Assembly (NCBI RefSeq): GCF_000687455.2
Contig: NZ_JGVW01000075.1
Span: forward strand, 1 to 52,902
Length of the DNA stretch: 52,902 nt
DNA from: Burkholderia sp. lig30
Lineage (GTDB): Bacteria > Pseudomonadota > Gammaproteobacteria > Burkholderiales > Burkholderiaceae
Direction: 5' to 3'
The notes under the pieces are model-generated. The model made no database searches and was not told the DNA's origin. It saw only the letters and a program-made list of their open reading frames with translations. A program made the translations under genes and the position numbers. Shown piece by piece: positions 26,455 to 35,376 of the stretch. Positions within the stretch are counted from its first letter, which is position 1; every line of letters begins with the position of its first letter.

Positions 26455-26954
26455 TCAGTCGACCGTGATCGTATGCGCGAGCATCGTCGTGAGCACGATC
26501 CCGCCCAGCATCGCGAGGCTGCCCCGGTTCTCGAGGAGATAAACGACGGGGTCTCCATGCATCTCGCCCCGCACGGTGGCGATCCACAGGCGCGCGAACA
26601 GGTAGATGAAGCCGAGCGCGACGACCCACAGCAGATTCGGGTATCCATAGCGCAGCGTCGTGCCGGGCGCACGGATGAACAGGCCGAACACCACCACCGC
26701 GGCGAGCGCCGCGCCGATGCCGAGCGGCCTGAGGACGTCGAGATCGCTGGCCTGATAGTCGCGCTCCGACGCGGCCGGACTGCCGCGCTGGCGCAACGAC
26801 ACGAGCTCGGCGCAGCGCTTGGCGAGCGCGAGGCTCAGGAACGCGAACATGGAGAATGCGAGCAGCAGCACCGTGCCTGCCGCCGCGGCGCCAAGCGGCA
26901 GCCGTCCGATCGCCAATGGCCGCACGCGCTTGCACGGGGGGCGGCGATCGCTGT
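26276..26954. repeat. Direct repeat, left copy (partial HAD-UbiA plus 3' flank)
   Basis: This stretch aligns by eye, in the same orientation, with 33351-34227, including the non-coding 3' flank (shared CCCCGGAAATCCGCGAA). It lacks about 200 bp present in the right copy. The deletion joins at a short shared CAGC. The match ends abruptly at the left edge (CCTGGCCG) and the right edge (GCGATCGCTGT). Confidence 0.8.
26455..26954 (-). pseudogene. Truncated, internally deleted UbiA-type gene
   Basis: The minus-strand frame encodes a C-terminal fragment nearly identical to the HAD-UbiA protein at 33527-34966, with shared stretches such as [20 protein letters not shown] and [20 protein letters not shown]. 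The HAD domain and the NDxxDxxxD prenyl-diphosphate site are missing: homology starts at SDRRPPCKR, right at that site. An internal stretch of about 70 residues (several membrane helices) has also been deleted in frame. The frame stays open upstream into unrelated DNA up to 27042. No function is expected. It is the left copy of a direct repeat. Confidence 0.8.
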
Positions 26955-27038
26955 TCCGAAATCGCCGCCAGCGTCTATCGCGCCAGCCCGATCGCGTATT
27001 TATGTTCGTATGGCCTTTGCGTGAAGGGCGCGCCAACC

Positions 27039-28481
27039 TCATTCGCGAATAACCTGGATGCGCCCCGTCTTGACTGCCGCTTTCAAAACCGTCCAGTCCG
27101 CTTCATTCTGGTCCGCATAAGCGAGCGCAAACTGCTCAACGGCTTCGTCGAACGCGGCGGACTTGCCGACATAGCCGCAGAGCAATGCGGGATCGCCGGC
27201 TTTCGCCATCGAATGGGCCAGCGCATGAGCGCACGAAACCGCATACTCGTCGAGATCTTCAACGTCGAAAGCCGTGAAGTCGAATGCGCCCTTCATGTCG
27301 CGCAACTGCCGAACATAAAAGTCGTTGTCCGTGTGGCGCATCTTCGACCACCCGAGAAAAATGTCGCTGGCCGACTGCAGCAGACGCTGCCCGTTCACGA
27401 CACGCTGGCCGTGATTGGGATAGCGGCTCGGTGGCAGGTAATCCTCCAGCACAGAAGGCCGCGCCTCCTTGAGTTGAAGGAACAGTGGGCACTGTCCGTC
27501 GGCCATGAAAAGCGCCTCGTAGCAACGCGTTCCGACCGACCCTATACCCACGACGCGAATGGCGACGTCCACCAGTTCGTAACGATCGAACAGTGCACGC
27601 CTGTCATCGGGAAGCGTTAGCCGGTAGTCGGCGAAGAAGCTTCGGACCAGCGCATCGTACCGTTTATGATCGTGCGAGTTCTCCAGCGGGATGTGGTACA
27701 CGAGCGGAGGTACGTCCTTGATGCGCAGCTTGCCGTTGACCAGTTCGGTTGCATGAGTCATCACGGAACGCGACGACTGTTGCCTCGCCTGGTCGATCAC
27801 GGCCAGTTCTTTCTTCCTTTCCACCACCGAATCGGCAATGGCCAGCATGCTCGCCGCCTTGAACTGGCAGTACCAGACGTCCAGCGTGTCCATGCGGCTA
27901 AACTCGGCGATCCGTTGCCGGAAGGTCCTGCATAGCCGACGCACCACGCCGCGCTGGTCGCGCAGCGCGAATCCGCGTTCGCGTGCCGCGATCACGAATG
28001 ATGTGGCAAGCCTGCGCACATCCCAGTCAAATGGACCAGGCAGCGTTTCGTCGAAGTCATTGGGACCGAAGAGAATGCGTCGCTCCGGGCTTGCGAACAG
28101 TCCGAAATTGGCGAGATGCGCATCGCCCCCCAGTTGCACGATCACGTCCGAATGCGGCAGCTTCGACAGATCGTGCGCCATCAACGGCGCAGCACCGCGA
28201 TAGAACGCGAACGGACCCGCGACCATCCGCCCATAGCGGATGGGTATCAGTTCCGTCACCCGGCCCACATTGGACGCATCGAGCAGTGCGATGGGATCAC
28301 GATCTGCAATCGTGCAGTCCGCCAGCTTCTCGCGCGGTACTTTACTGCGCGCCGCCTTTCCCTGCTTGACGCGCGCAGCCAACGAGCCACGCCCCGCAAA
28401 TAGCACGGACGGATCTTCTTGCTTGGCATCAGCGCGATCCGTGGCGGGCTCGGCGCGCTTTGCGGCAGTGGAATCAGGCAC
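27039..28481 (-). CDS. DUF2252 domain protein
   Basis: A 480-residue cytoplasmic protein of the DUF2252 family, recognisable from YGRMVAGPFAFYRGAA, GDAHLANFG, FGPNDFDETLPGPFDWDV and a late QLRDMKG segment. The His/Asn and FDE/DWD motifs resemble the catalytic region of aminoglycoside-phosphotransferase-like kinases, so a kinase role has been proposed for the family but is not established. It lies 57 bp downstream of the SulP gene and on its strand, probably in the same transcript. Base composition is GC-rich but less extreme than in core genes. It sits just inside the left copy of the HAD-UbiA repeat. Confidence 0.85.
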   Translation of the reverse strand: MPDSTAAKRAEPATDRADAKQEDPSVLFAGRGSLAARVKQGKAARSKVPREKLADCTIADRDPIALLDASNVGRVTELIPIRYGRMVAGPFAFYRGAAPLMAHDLSKLPHSDVIVQLGGDAHLANFGLFASPERRILFGPNDFDETLPGPFDWDVRRLATSFVIAARERGFALRDQRGVVRRLCRTFRQRIAEFSRMDTLDVWYCQFKAASMLAIADSVVERKKELAVIDQARQQSSRSVMTHATELVNGKLRIKDVPPLVYHIPLENSHDHKRYDALVRSFFADYRLTLPDDRRALFDRYELVDVAIRVVGIGSVGTRCYEALFMADGQCPLFLQLKEARPSVLEDYLPPSRYPNHGQRVVNGQRLLQSASDIFLGWSKMRHTDNDFYVRQLRDMKGAFDFTAFDVEDLDEYAVSCAHALAHSMAKAGDPALLCGYVGKSAAFDEAVEQFALAYADQNEADWTVLKAAVKTGRIQVIRE

Positions 28482-28538
28482 GCATCACTCCATTTTTCGA
28501 TTCAAGGTCGAAGCGGACTTCCGTCATGTTGCTTTGCT

Positions 28539-30272
28539 TCATCCCGGTTTGGCGCCCGGCAAAGGTGCGGACGCAGGTGGTGCACTATCGCGTAGAGCGT
28601 CGATCGCGGCATCGACTGTGTCAAAGATCTCGCGATGCGCGTTGCCCGCACGCAGTGCTTTATACCGGTCGATTTCATGCCGTACGCCCGTTGCAAGCGC
28701 AACCACGGCGATGCCGATTCCACGCCTGTCAAGCTCCGCACCCAACTCGATCAACTTCTTGCCTGCCGTGTAGTCGATGTTGTTGATCTCCGATGCGTCG
28801 ATCACCACCCAACGCAATGGCGGGCTTGCCTCGTTGACGAGTTTCAGAACTTCCTCCGTGAAGCGCCCCGCGTTCGCATAGAACAGGTCCGCCTCGAACC
28901 GGTAGACAACGATGCCGGGCGCCGCGAGCAGATTCGGCTCGACACGATGCGGTATCCAGTGGCCGCTGGCGCTGTGCGTCAACACGCGCGTGCGCAGGCA
29001 GTAGCTATGCCGCACATGCGCGATCAGCGACAGCACGACGGCAGCGAGAATGCCGTGCATCACATCGACGAACACGACCACGCCCGCCGTCAGCAACGCG
29101 ACGACGAATTCGTCCTTCTGCATGCGATACAGATCCGTCATGCCATTCACGTCGATCAGCTTCACGCCGATCAAGAAGACGATGGCTGACAAGACGGCGG
29201 CAGGCAGAAGACTCAGCGGCCTCGTGAGGAATAGCAGCACCAGCAGCACGATGACGGCTGTCGTCAGATGAGCGACCTGGGTGCGGCCACCCGCGTCGTC
29301 GACCATCTCGGTCTTGGTCGGACTGCCGTTCACAACGAAGGTGCCCGTGAATGCCCCTGCCGCATTCGCTGCAGCAAGCCCGATGATGTCGGCATTGTCG
29401 TCGCCCTTCTCGTTGTAGCGATTCGCGTACGCGCGCGCCGTCGCAGCGCTCTGCGCGATGATAACGATGAAGCACGAGGCGGCCGTCGTCAGCACCTGGT
29501 TGATCTCGCCCATATGCAACGGCGGCAGGAACAGCGACGGGAGGCCGCCCGGCACGTCACCCGTTACCGCGATGCCATGTCCGGCAAAATTGAACACGCC
29601 GCTTGCCACGATGGAACCGATCACGGCGATCAGCGCACCCGGCGCGCGCGGCGCGATGCGCTTGCAACCGATGATCACGACGAGGACGGCAATCGAAAGC
29701 GCCGTGGTCGAATAGTTCGCCCCGGCGACGCGCTGGAACACGGACACGATCTGCATCAACGGGCCATGTCCCTGCTTCGCGAGTCCGATCAGTCCGGCAA
29801 GCTCGCCTGCAGCGACCTGGACGCCCACACCCGTCAGGAAACCGATCAACGCGCTGCGAGAAAGAAAGTCAGCCAGAAAACCCAGACGAAAGATGCGCGC
29901 AATCACCAGCATCACGGCAACCGTCAAGGCGACGGTACTCGTCAGGCCGACATATTCCTTGCTGCCCAACGCGGCGACGGCCGTCAGCGTACCCGCGAGA
30001 ATGGCAGCGGTGGCGGAGTCCGCCGCGACGACCAGTTGACGCGAAGCACCAAGGACCACGAACGCCAGGAGCGGCAGCAGGATCGTATAAAGGCCGGTGA
30101 CCGTGGGCGTGCCGGCAATCTTCGTGTACCCCATCACCTCGGGAATGCCGAGTGTCGCCAGCGTGATCCCGGCGATGATGTCGTGTGGCAGTTGCGCGAG
30201 ATTGATGGGCAAGAGCCCCTGCAGGAAAGGCATGTGATGCAGATGGGGTGGCGTCGGAGCGGCGGGTTTCAT
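28539..30272 (-). CDS. SulP family transporter with STAS domain (accessory copy)
   Basis: A 577-residue SLC26/SulP transporter, only distantly like the one at 8765. The membrane domain (residues about 20-425) starts with ITLATLGIPEVMGYTKIAGT and has the NGSPTKTEMVDDAGGRTQ segment seen in a SulP subgroup. The STAS domain (about 450-560) includes DLFYANAGRFTEEVLKL and VVIDASEINNIDYTAGKKL. The substrate is unknown. Its ATG overlaps the stop of the ion-channel gene as ATGA, so channel and transporter are translationally coupled, an uncommon pairing. It belongs to the nitrile hydratase accessory block. Confidence 0.9.
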   Translation of the reverse strand: MKPAAPTPPHLHHMPFLQGLLPINLAQLPHDIIAGITLATLGIPEVMGYTKIAGTPTVTGLYTILLPLLAFVVLGASRQLVVAADSATAAILAGTLTAVAALGSKEYVGLTSTVALTVAVMLVIARIFRLGFLADFLSRSALIGFLTGVGVQVAAGELAGLIGLAKQGHGPLMQIVSVFQRVAGANYSTTALSIAVLVVIIGCKRIAPRAPGALIAVIGSIVASGVFNFAGHGIAVTGDVPGGLPSLFLPPLHMGEINQVLTTAASCFIVIIAQSAATARAYANRYNEKGDDNADIIGLAAANAAGAFTGTFVVNGSPTKTEMVDDAGGRTQVAHLTTAVIVLLVLLFLTRPLSLLPAAVLSAIVFLIGVKLIDVNGMTDLYRMQKDEFVVALLTAGVVVFVDVMHGILAAVVLSLIAHVRHSYCLRTRVLTHSASGHWIPHRVEPNLLAAPGIVVYRFEADLFYANAGRFTEEVLKLVNEASPPLRWVVIDASEINNIDYTAGKKLIELGAELDRRGIGIAVVALATGVRHEIDRYKALRAGNAHREIFDTVDAAIDALRDSAPPASAPLPGAKPG

Positions 30273-31069
30273 GTCGCGGCGTCCACGGCGGTCGTGAACC
30301 TGCTGACCAGCGCACTGGCGATGATTTCATCGGCAATGATCACGTTGGTTGCGCCCGCACTCTCGAGCAGCCCTTTTCTCAAGGGGTTTTCGCCGGGCAC
30401 TGCAATCGTGAGCGAGGCGTTCAACGTATGGGCAAGCAGGGTGATCGCGAGATTGTTATTGCCGTCGGGTGTCGTCACCACCATCGCCTTGGCGCTGTCC
30501 AGTCGCGCGCCCTTGAGCACGTCGTCGAATGCATCCGGCGAGCCGAGCACGACCATGTGGCCGCCATCTGCCGCCCGGTCGGCCTGATCCTGATCGCCCA
30601 CGAGGACGAGCACCGTCTCTCCCGATTCATGCAGGCGGTTTGCGACCGTCGCTCCGAGCGAATGGTATCCGACCACCACGACATGACCGGTGAGCTGTTG
30701 GAGCCTGGTTTCCATGAGCCGGTTCTCCCGATAAGCCATCACGTCGTCGCCCGATAGCATGCCCGTGAGCCTTGAGACCGCGAATCCGCCGATCACCAGT
30801 GTCGCGATCATGGCCAGCAACATGAAGGCCTTTTGAGGCAGATTGAACTCGCTAAAGGCACCGAGTGTCGTGACGAGGTTGACCCCATCCCACACGGCCG
30901 TAAACATTTTGTCGGGGAGAGAAGTATTGGACCGATCGAGGACGATCAGGCCGATGGCGGCGGCGCCCAGCAACAGCAGCAGCAGGCCAATCGTGTGGCG
31001 CACGTGGCGGCGCCATTCGCGGATACGGATGCGTCCTAGACGCGGCTCATCGACACGGTAGATCCACAT
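30269..31069 (-). CDS. Two-TM ion channel with RCK/TrkA-N domain
   Basis: A 266-residue protein. TM1 (about 26-45), a pore loop (about 57-74), TM2 (about 79-100) and a cytoplasmic Rossmann TrkA-N domain (from HVVVVGYHSLGATVANRL, residue 129) give the plan of bacterial RCK-gated potassium channels. The selectivity filter is unusual: TTLGAFSEF where potassium channels have T-V-G-Y-G-D. Ion preference may therefore be relaxed or different. ATG 31069 follows GCGAGGTAACC and skips 41 upstream codons. It is translationally coupled to the SulP gene and lies 410 bp downstream of the nitrile hydratase genes. Confidence 0.8.
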   Translation of the reverse strand: MWIYRVDEPRLGRIRIREWRRHVRHTIGLLLLLLGAAAIGLIVLDRSNTSLPDKMFTAVWDGVNLVTTLGAFSEFNLPQKAFMLLAMIATLVIGGFAVSRLTGMLSGDDVMAYRENRLMETRLQQLTGHVVVVGYHSLGATVANRLHESGETVLVLVGDQDQADRAADGGHMVVLGSPDAFDDVLKGARLDSAKAMVVTTPDGNNNLAITLLAHTLNASLTIAVPGENPLRKGLLESAGATNVIIADEIIASALVSRFTTAVDAAT

Positions 31070-31479
31070 GGTTACCTCGCATAGTGAATCTGATCGAGAC
31101 AACAGCGAACCCAACGCACACAAACAATTCCCGTTTTTTGCGTCGATAGTCCAGCAGCACCAACGATTCACTCCACCAGGGAAGCGTCTCACCCTCCAGG
31201 TCTGGTAGTCGCAGCAAGCCCGTCGGAAGCGGCCAGCGTTGAGATATAGGCTATACCGTATATACGCTGTTTTCTAGCGTGACATCCGATTGTCCGGCGT
31301 ATTGCCTGTTTTCCCGGAGAAGCATTGCGGACTCAGTCGGTCTTGCCTGCCTGGTCACTCGACATCGGCCTTCGAGCCCAGCGGGGCACCGCCAGCTCAA
31401 TGACGCAAGCCCCGTTTCCGCGCGCCATCACGCTCAAAGCTACGATTCGATCGGAAGCAGGCATTTTCGGGGAAGGTGC
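31070..31479. other. Intergenic region upstream of the channel gene
   Basis: A 410-bp gap. A short AT-rich patch with several TATA steps (31244-31265) is the best candidate for the promoter of the channel-SulP-DUF2252 genes on the minus strand. No gene or FNR-like box is seen. Confidence 0.4.
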
Positions 31480-31848
31480 TCACCGCAGTTCGATCCGCTT
31501 GCCATGTGGTGTTCGCCGGGCAGCCTCATCCCATGCGTTCCGGCATTTCAACAATGCGTCCGTTGTCACCCACCCTTTCGCCGTCGCGATCCGTTCGAGT
31601 GCCGTCAGCCAATGCACGTAGTACGTGTCGCCGTGGTCCGGGTCACCCGACGCTTGCGCGTCCAGGATCGCCCTGTTCAGATATGCCGCCCATTCGGTCC
31701 ACGTGACCAGACCGCGCTCATGCAGCGCAAGCGTCATCGCGAAAGCCGCTGCCTGCCAAGGTGCGCTGAAGACAGGCTCGGCACCGCCGAGCGTTGTTTC
31801 CGGCAGGCCGGAGCGATATTCGAACGAAGGTTTTTCGGCCGAGGTCAT
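31480..31848 (-). CDS. Nitrile hydratase accessory protein
   Basis: A 122-residue protein of the nitrile hydratase activator/accessory family, related to the N-terminal part of the beta subunit. Typical parts are EPVFSAPWQAAAFAMTLALH, ERGLVTWTEWAAYL and YYVHWLTALERI. In cobalt nitrile hydratases such proteins deliver cobalt and help cysteine oxidation by swapping alpha subunits between complexes. It begins one base after the beta-subunit stop, the usual alpha-beta-activator order. The ATG at 31848 skips a long spurious upstream extension. A complete operon suggests the enzyme can mature. Confidence 0.88.
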   Translation of the reverse strand: MTSAEKPSFEYRSGLPETTLGGAEPVFSAPWQAAAFAMTLALHERGLVTWTEWAAYLNRAILDAQASGDPDHGDTYYVHWLTALERIATAKGWVTTDALLKCRNAWDEAARRTPHGKRIELR

Positions 31849-31849
31849 G

Positions 31850-32521
31850 TCAGGCTGCCGGCGCGTTTGGGATCTCGAGATACCGTTCCCAGCAGTCGAC
31901 GCACACCGACGACGCGGTCGTATTCTCGCCCCACAGCTCGGCAGCGCCAAAGCGCACGGTGTACAGCCATTGAGGTTGTTCGCCTTGGCCCGTTGCGTTG
32001 GTGTCGGGGCAGACATGCGCGCCATGCAGTGCGACGATCTGGCCGCGTTTGCCGCGGCAATAACGCGGCAGCCGGGTGTGCGTGAGCGGATGCAACTGAC
32101 GAGTCTGCACGACGTCGCCGATCGCAAAGCGTGCTTCGCCGGGTGCCGGACGATCAACCGGATTGCCTCGCAAAAGCGAGGCAGACACCTGGTCCGCCAT
32201 CAATACGCGCGGAATGGGTGCCGCCGCAGTCATCGACACGCCAGTTTCGATTTCTTCGGCAGTGGCGAGGCCGGTCGCCAGCAGCAGTTTCCTGAGGCCC
32301 TCGAACCAGATCTCGTAGTAACTGCTCGAGAGGTATTGCGCGGGCGGCAGACTCTCGCGAGCGGCACGGGACATGTCGATGTTCCATTTGCCGGTCGCGC
32401 CCATGGCGAGTGTCAGCGCGTGCACCCGACGTTCCCAGTTGACGTGAAAGGGTGGCTCGTCGGCCTCGGGCTGGACCGGGCCGAAGGCCTGCATGCCTCC
32501 AAGGTCCTGTGCTCCGTTCAT
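31850..32521 (-). CDS. nthB: Nitrile hydratase beta subunit
   Basis: A 223-residue beta subunit of nitrile hydratase (nitrile + water to amide). It opens [16 protein letters not shown], has the helical region [20 protein letters not shown], then [18 protein letters not shown]. The SH3-like C-terminal half includes [22 protein letters not shown] and [14 protein letters not shown]. Near the end it reads [12 protein letters not shown] where I would expect a Leu/Tyr-type V-x-x-D-L-W-E, so two extra cysteines are present. Its ATG overlaps the alpha-subunit stop (ATGA), giving coupled synthesis of the two chains. Confidence 0.92.
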   Translation of the reverse strand: MNGAQDLGGMQAFGPVQPEADEPPFHVNWERRVHALTLAMGATGKWNIDMSRAARESLPPAQYLSSSYYEIWFEGLRKLLLATGLATAEEIETGVSMTAAAPIPRVLMADQVSASLLRGNPVDRPAPGEARFAIGDVVQTRQLHPLTHTRLPRYCRGKRGQIVALHGAHVCPDTNATGQGEQPQWLYTVRFGAAELWGENTTASSVCVDCWERYLEIPNAPAA

Positions 32522-33189
32522 ATGGCATCCTGTTTGCGGTCGTCAGGCGTCTTCGGCAACCCGGTGCCGATCATCGAATCGCGCGTGACGAGTTCAGCGA
32601 GCGCGCGCTCGCTCATGCCGTCGGTACCAGGCGGACGCATGGGCAACACCAGATAACGGACCTCGGCGGTGGAATCCCACACGCGAACTTCCACGTCGGG
32701 CGGCAGTTCGAAGCCGAATTCCTTCAGTACGCCGCGCGGATCGATGACCGCGCGCGACCGGTACGGTGCCGATTTGTACCAGACAGGCGGCAGCCCGAGC
32801 ACGGGCCACGGATAGCAGGAGCACAGGGTGCAAACGACCATGTTGTGTACGGCCGGCGTGTTTTCCAAGGCCACCATGTGTTCGCCCTGCCTGCCGGTGT
32901 AGCCGAGGGACGCAATGGCTGAGGTGGCATCGTCGAGAAGCCATTGCCGGTACGCAGGATCGCTCCAGGCCCTTGCTACGACGCGTGCGCCGTTGTGCGG
33001 ACCGACCTTGTGCTCGTATGTCTCGATGAGGATGTCGAGCGCGGCGGGATCGACATACCCTTTTTCTGTCAGAAGGGATTCGAGCGCGCGTACGCGCAAG
33101 TCCATCTCCGACAGCGCGCTGCCCTCGTGATCGTGAGCACCAGCGTGGTGTCGGGCCGGCCCGACTTCATGATGATCGTCGTGGCTCAT
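32518..33189 (-). CDS. nthA: Nitrile hydratase alpha subunit (cobalt type)
   Basis: A 223-residue alpha subunit. The metal claw [11 protein letters not shown] is present. Thr at the second claw position (CTLCSC rather than CSLCSC) is the signature of cobalt enzymes. The conserved downstream [17 protein letters not shown] and the region [19 protein letters not shown] are intact. An N-terminal His-rich stretch ([20 protein letters not shown]) is odd and could bind metal. ATG 33189 is preceded by a good sigma-70-like promoter and no obvious ribosome site. No amidase or aldoxime dehydratase, the usual partners, is found in the window. Confidence 0.94.
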   Translation of the reverse strand: MSHDDHHEVGPARHHAGAHDHEGSALSEMDLRVRALESLLTEKGYVDPAALDILIETYEHKVGPHNGARVVARAWSDPAYRQWLLDDATSAIASLGYTGRQGEHMVALENTPAVHNMVVCTLCSCYPWPVLGLPPVWYKSAPYRSRAVIDPRGVLKEFGFELPPDVEVRVWDSTAEVRYLVLPMRPPGTDGMSERALAELVTRDSMIGTGLPKTPDDRKQDAI

Positions 33190-33222
33190 CGACGCTCGTC
33201 CCGGGGAGTGTGAATCGAATCC

Positions 33223-33251
33223 AGTATGGTTGGCGAATCGCGTAAATTCAA
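33223..33251 (-). promoter_or_regulatory. Sigma-70-like promoter of the nitrile hydratase operon
   Basis: On the minus strand TTGAAT (complement of 33246-33251) and CATACT (complement of 33223-33228) are separated by exactly 17 bp. The predicted start near 33216 leaves a leader of about 27 nt before nthA. Confidence 0.55.
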
Positions 33252-33350
33252 ACGCCGGATGCGGGGTGCGGAGCCAATTAACGTATGGCAGTTTCCAAGC
33301 GCGGAGCCGATGCCTGAATGTCGGAGTAACGCGACAAGCGGATGGCGCTT

Positions 33351-34227
33351 CCTGGCCGGCTGCTGCCTGTCCGCCAGCGTCCTCCCCGGAAATCCGCGAA
33401 GAATCTTTTTTGGGCGGGTCTCCTGGCCACACGGGCTCGCGAGCGGATTCAGCGAGCGCCCTCTCCTCCCGGAACGCACCGCATGGCCCGTCACACCGCG
33501 ATGCGACCCGGCGCGCGCCCCGCCAGTCAATCGACCGTGATCGTATGCGCGAGCATCGTCGTGAGCACGATCCCGCCCAGCATCGCGAGGCTGCCCCGGT
33601 TCTCGAGCAGGTAAACGACCGGATCGCCGCGCATCTCGCCCCGCACGGTGGCGATCCACAGGCGCGCGAACAGGTAGATAAAGCCGAGCGCGACGACCCA
33701 CAGCAGATTCGGGTACCCATAGCGCAGCGTCGTGCCGGGCGCATGGATGAACAGGCCGAACACCACGACCGCGGCGAGCGCCGCGCCGATCCCGAGTGGC
33801 CTGAGGACGTCGAGATCGCTGGCCTGATAGTCACGCCCTGACGCGGCCGGACTGCCGCCCGGGCGCAACGACACGAGCTCCGCGCAGCGCTTGACGAGCG
33901 CGAGGCTCAGGAACGCGAACATGGAAAACGCGAGCAGCCACGGGCTGATCTCGATGCCCACGGCGACCGCACCCGCGACGATGCGCAGCATGTACAGCAG
34001 TGTCAGCATGATGACGTCGACGAGCACGTACGACTTGAGCACGCAGATGTAGGCGCTCGTCAGCACGAGATAGACGGCAAGCACCGCCGCGAACGCGCCG
34101 GACACCGCGCACGCGAGCGCGAACGACAGCGCGGCCAGCAGCACCATGCCCGCCGCCGCCGCGCCGAGCGGCACCCGCCCACTCGCCAGCGGCCGCGCGC
34201 GCTTGCACGGGTGGCGGCGATCGCTGT
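33351..34227. repeat. Direct repeat, right copy (within intact HAD-UbiA plus 3' flank)
   Basis: This matches 26276-26954 in the same orientation. It contains the complete 3' portion of the HAD-UbiA gene and its flank. The 6.4 kb between the two copies (26955-33350) carry the nitrile hydratase, channel, SulP and DUF2252 genes. Confidence 0.8.
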
Positions 34228-34966
34228 CCAGATCCCACAGATCGTTGAAGAGATAGGCCGCCGACGCGCCGAGCGACATCGCGACGAATGCCAGCGCGAG
34301 CGTCGCGAGCCGTCCGATGTCGAGGAACCCGAACGCCGCGAACAGCGGCACGAACAACAGCAGGTTCTTCAGCCAGTGATGCGCGCCCAACGCGCTCAGC
34401 CAGAGCGACGCACCCCCCCGCTCGGCCGGGAACTCGCGCTCGACGAACGCATTGGCGCGAACGTCGAGCAAGACCGACGGCGGCGCGCCGGCCAGGATCG
34501 CGCCGCGGCACGCATGCCAGATCGGCAAATCGGCCGCGCGGTTGCCGACGTAGATGAAACGGTCGCCGAACCGCTCGCGCACGCGGGCCAGCTTCTCGTC
34601 GCCGCTCAGTTCAACGCCGCCCTCTGTCGCAAGCACCGCGTCGAAGATCCCGAGATGGGCCGCGACGCGGTCCGCGACCGGACGCTGCGCGGCAGTCGCC
34701 AGCACGATCGTGCGCCCGCGCCGCTTCTCGACGGTCAGGTAATCGACGAGCGCTTCGCGATACGGCAGCGTTTCCACGTCGATGTCGGCCCGCGACGCGA
34801 TCCTCTCCGCGAACGCCGCGCGTCCCCGCAGCCGCCGGAACGGCAGGCCGAGCGCCGTCAGCGGATGCCGCCTGACGACGCGCGCGACGGATTCCGTGTG
34901 CGTATCGGTCAGGATCAGCGTGCCGTCGAGATCGACGACAAGGGGTAAATCGATGGTTTCTCGCAT
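33527..34966 (-). CDS. HAD phosphatase-UbiA prenyltransferase fusion
   Basis: A 479-residue fusion. Residues 1-180 are a HAD-type phosphatase (DLDGTL with Asp12 and Asp14; later [10 protein letters not shown]). Residues about 190-479 are a UbiA membrane prenyltransferase with the diphosphate-binding motif N241-D242-x-x-D245-x-x-x-D249 (NDLWDLDSD) followed by [13 protein letters not shown]. This layout resembles decaprenyl-phosphate phosphoribosyltransferase relatives (DPPR synthase type), which move a sugar phosphate onto a polyprenyl carrier. The HAD part could then dephosphorylate the product. It is a probable envelope-glycan or lipid function at the inner membrane. The 3' third is duplicated at 26276-26954. 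Confidence 0.9.
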   Translation of the reverse strand: MRETIDLPLVVDLDGTLILTDTHTESVARVVRRHPLTALGLPFRRLRGRAAFAERIASRADIDVETLPYREALVDYLTVEKRRGRTIVLATAAQRPVADRVAAHLGIFDAVLATEGGVELSGDEKLARVRERFGDRFIYVGNRAADLPIWHACRGAILAGAPPSVLLDVRANAFVEREFPAERGGASLWLSALGAHHWLKNLLLFVPLFAAFGFLDIGRLATLALAFVAMSLGASAAYLFNDLWDLDSDRRHPCKRARPLASGRVPLGAAAAGMVLLAALSFALACAVSGAFAAVLAVYLVLTSAYICVLKSYVLVDVIMLTLLYMLRIVAGAVAVGIEISPWLLAFSMFAFLSLALVKRCAELVSLRPGGSPAASGRDYQASDLDVLRPLGIGAALAAVVVFGLFIHAPGTTLRYGYPNLLWVVALGFIYLFARLWIATVRGEMRGDPVVYLLENRGSLAMLGGIVLTTMLAHTITVD

Positions 34967-35376
34967 GTCATTTCACATCGCAGAAACGATGCCCTGTCTG
35001 TTTCAAGCCGACTCGACGAACCCGGCACTGCCGGCCGCACCTGTGTCGCGCACCGAATGCCCGCGGCCCCGCTCTCGGGCCGCCAGACGAGTCGGGCGAA
35101 CGAAACGATACCGTCGGCGTCTGACTTACGATTGTCAAACAATGCAATCTGTCGATCGGATGCAACGTGCGATATAAAATCGGACGATTCTTATTTACTG
35201 GCGCGAGATAAACACGCAATAACGTGTCGCTGTCGTACGCGTGACTGCCGGAAATGGCAGCACATGGCGGGAAATGGCGGAGCGAGATTCGCCGGCAAAG
35301 CGGCATGAGGGCATGACAGGCAGCCGGCCGCCGCCCCGCGCGCCGTGCGCGTGGCGGTCAGCCGCATGGACGGCGG
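34967..35376. other. Intergenic region upstream of HAD-UbiA
   Basis: A 410-bp gap containing an AT-rich patch (about 35135-35230) that probably includes the HAD-UbiA promoter on the minus strand. A small inverted repeat ACACG-N6-CGTGT lies at 35212-35227. No gene is seen. Confidence 0.4.

Noticed and set aside
22907..34227. The accessory region as a classical transposon, prophage or integrative element
   Set aside because: I find no transposase, integrase, phage structural gene, terminal inverted repeat or tRNA. Only the HAD-UbiA direct repeat flanks part of it.
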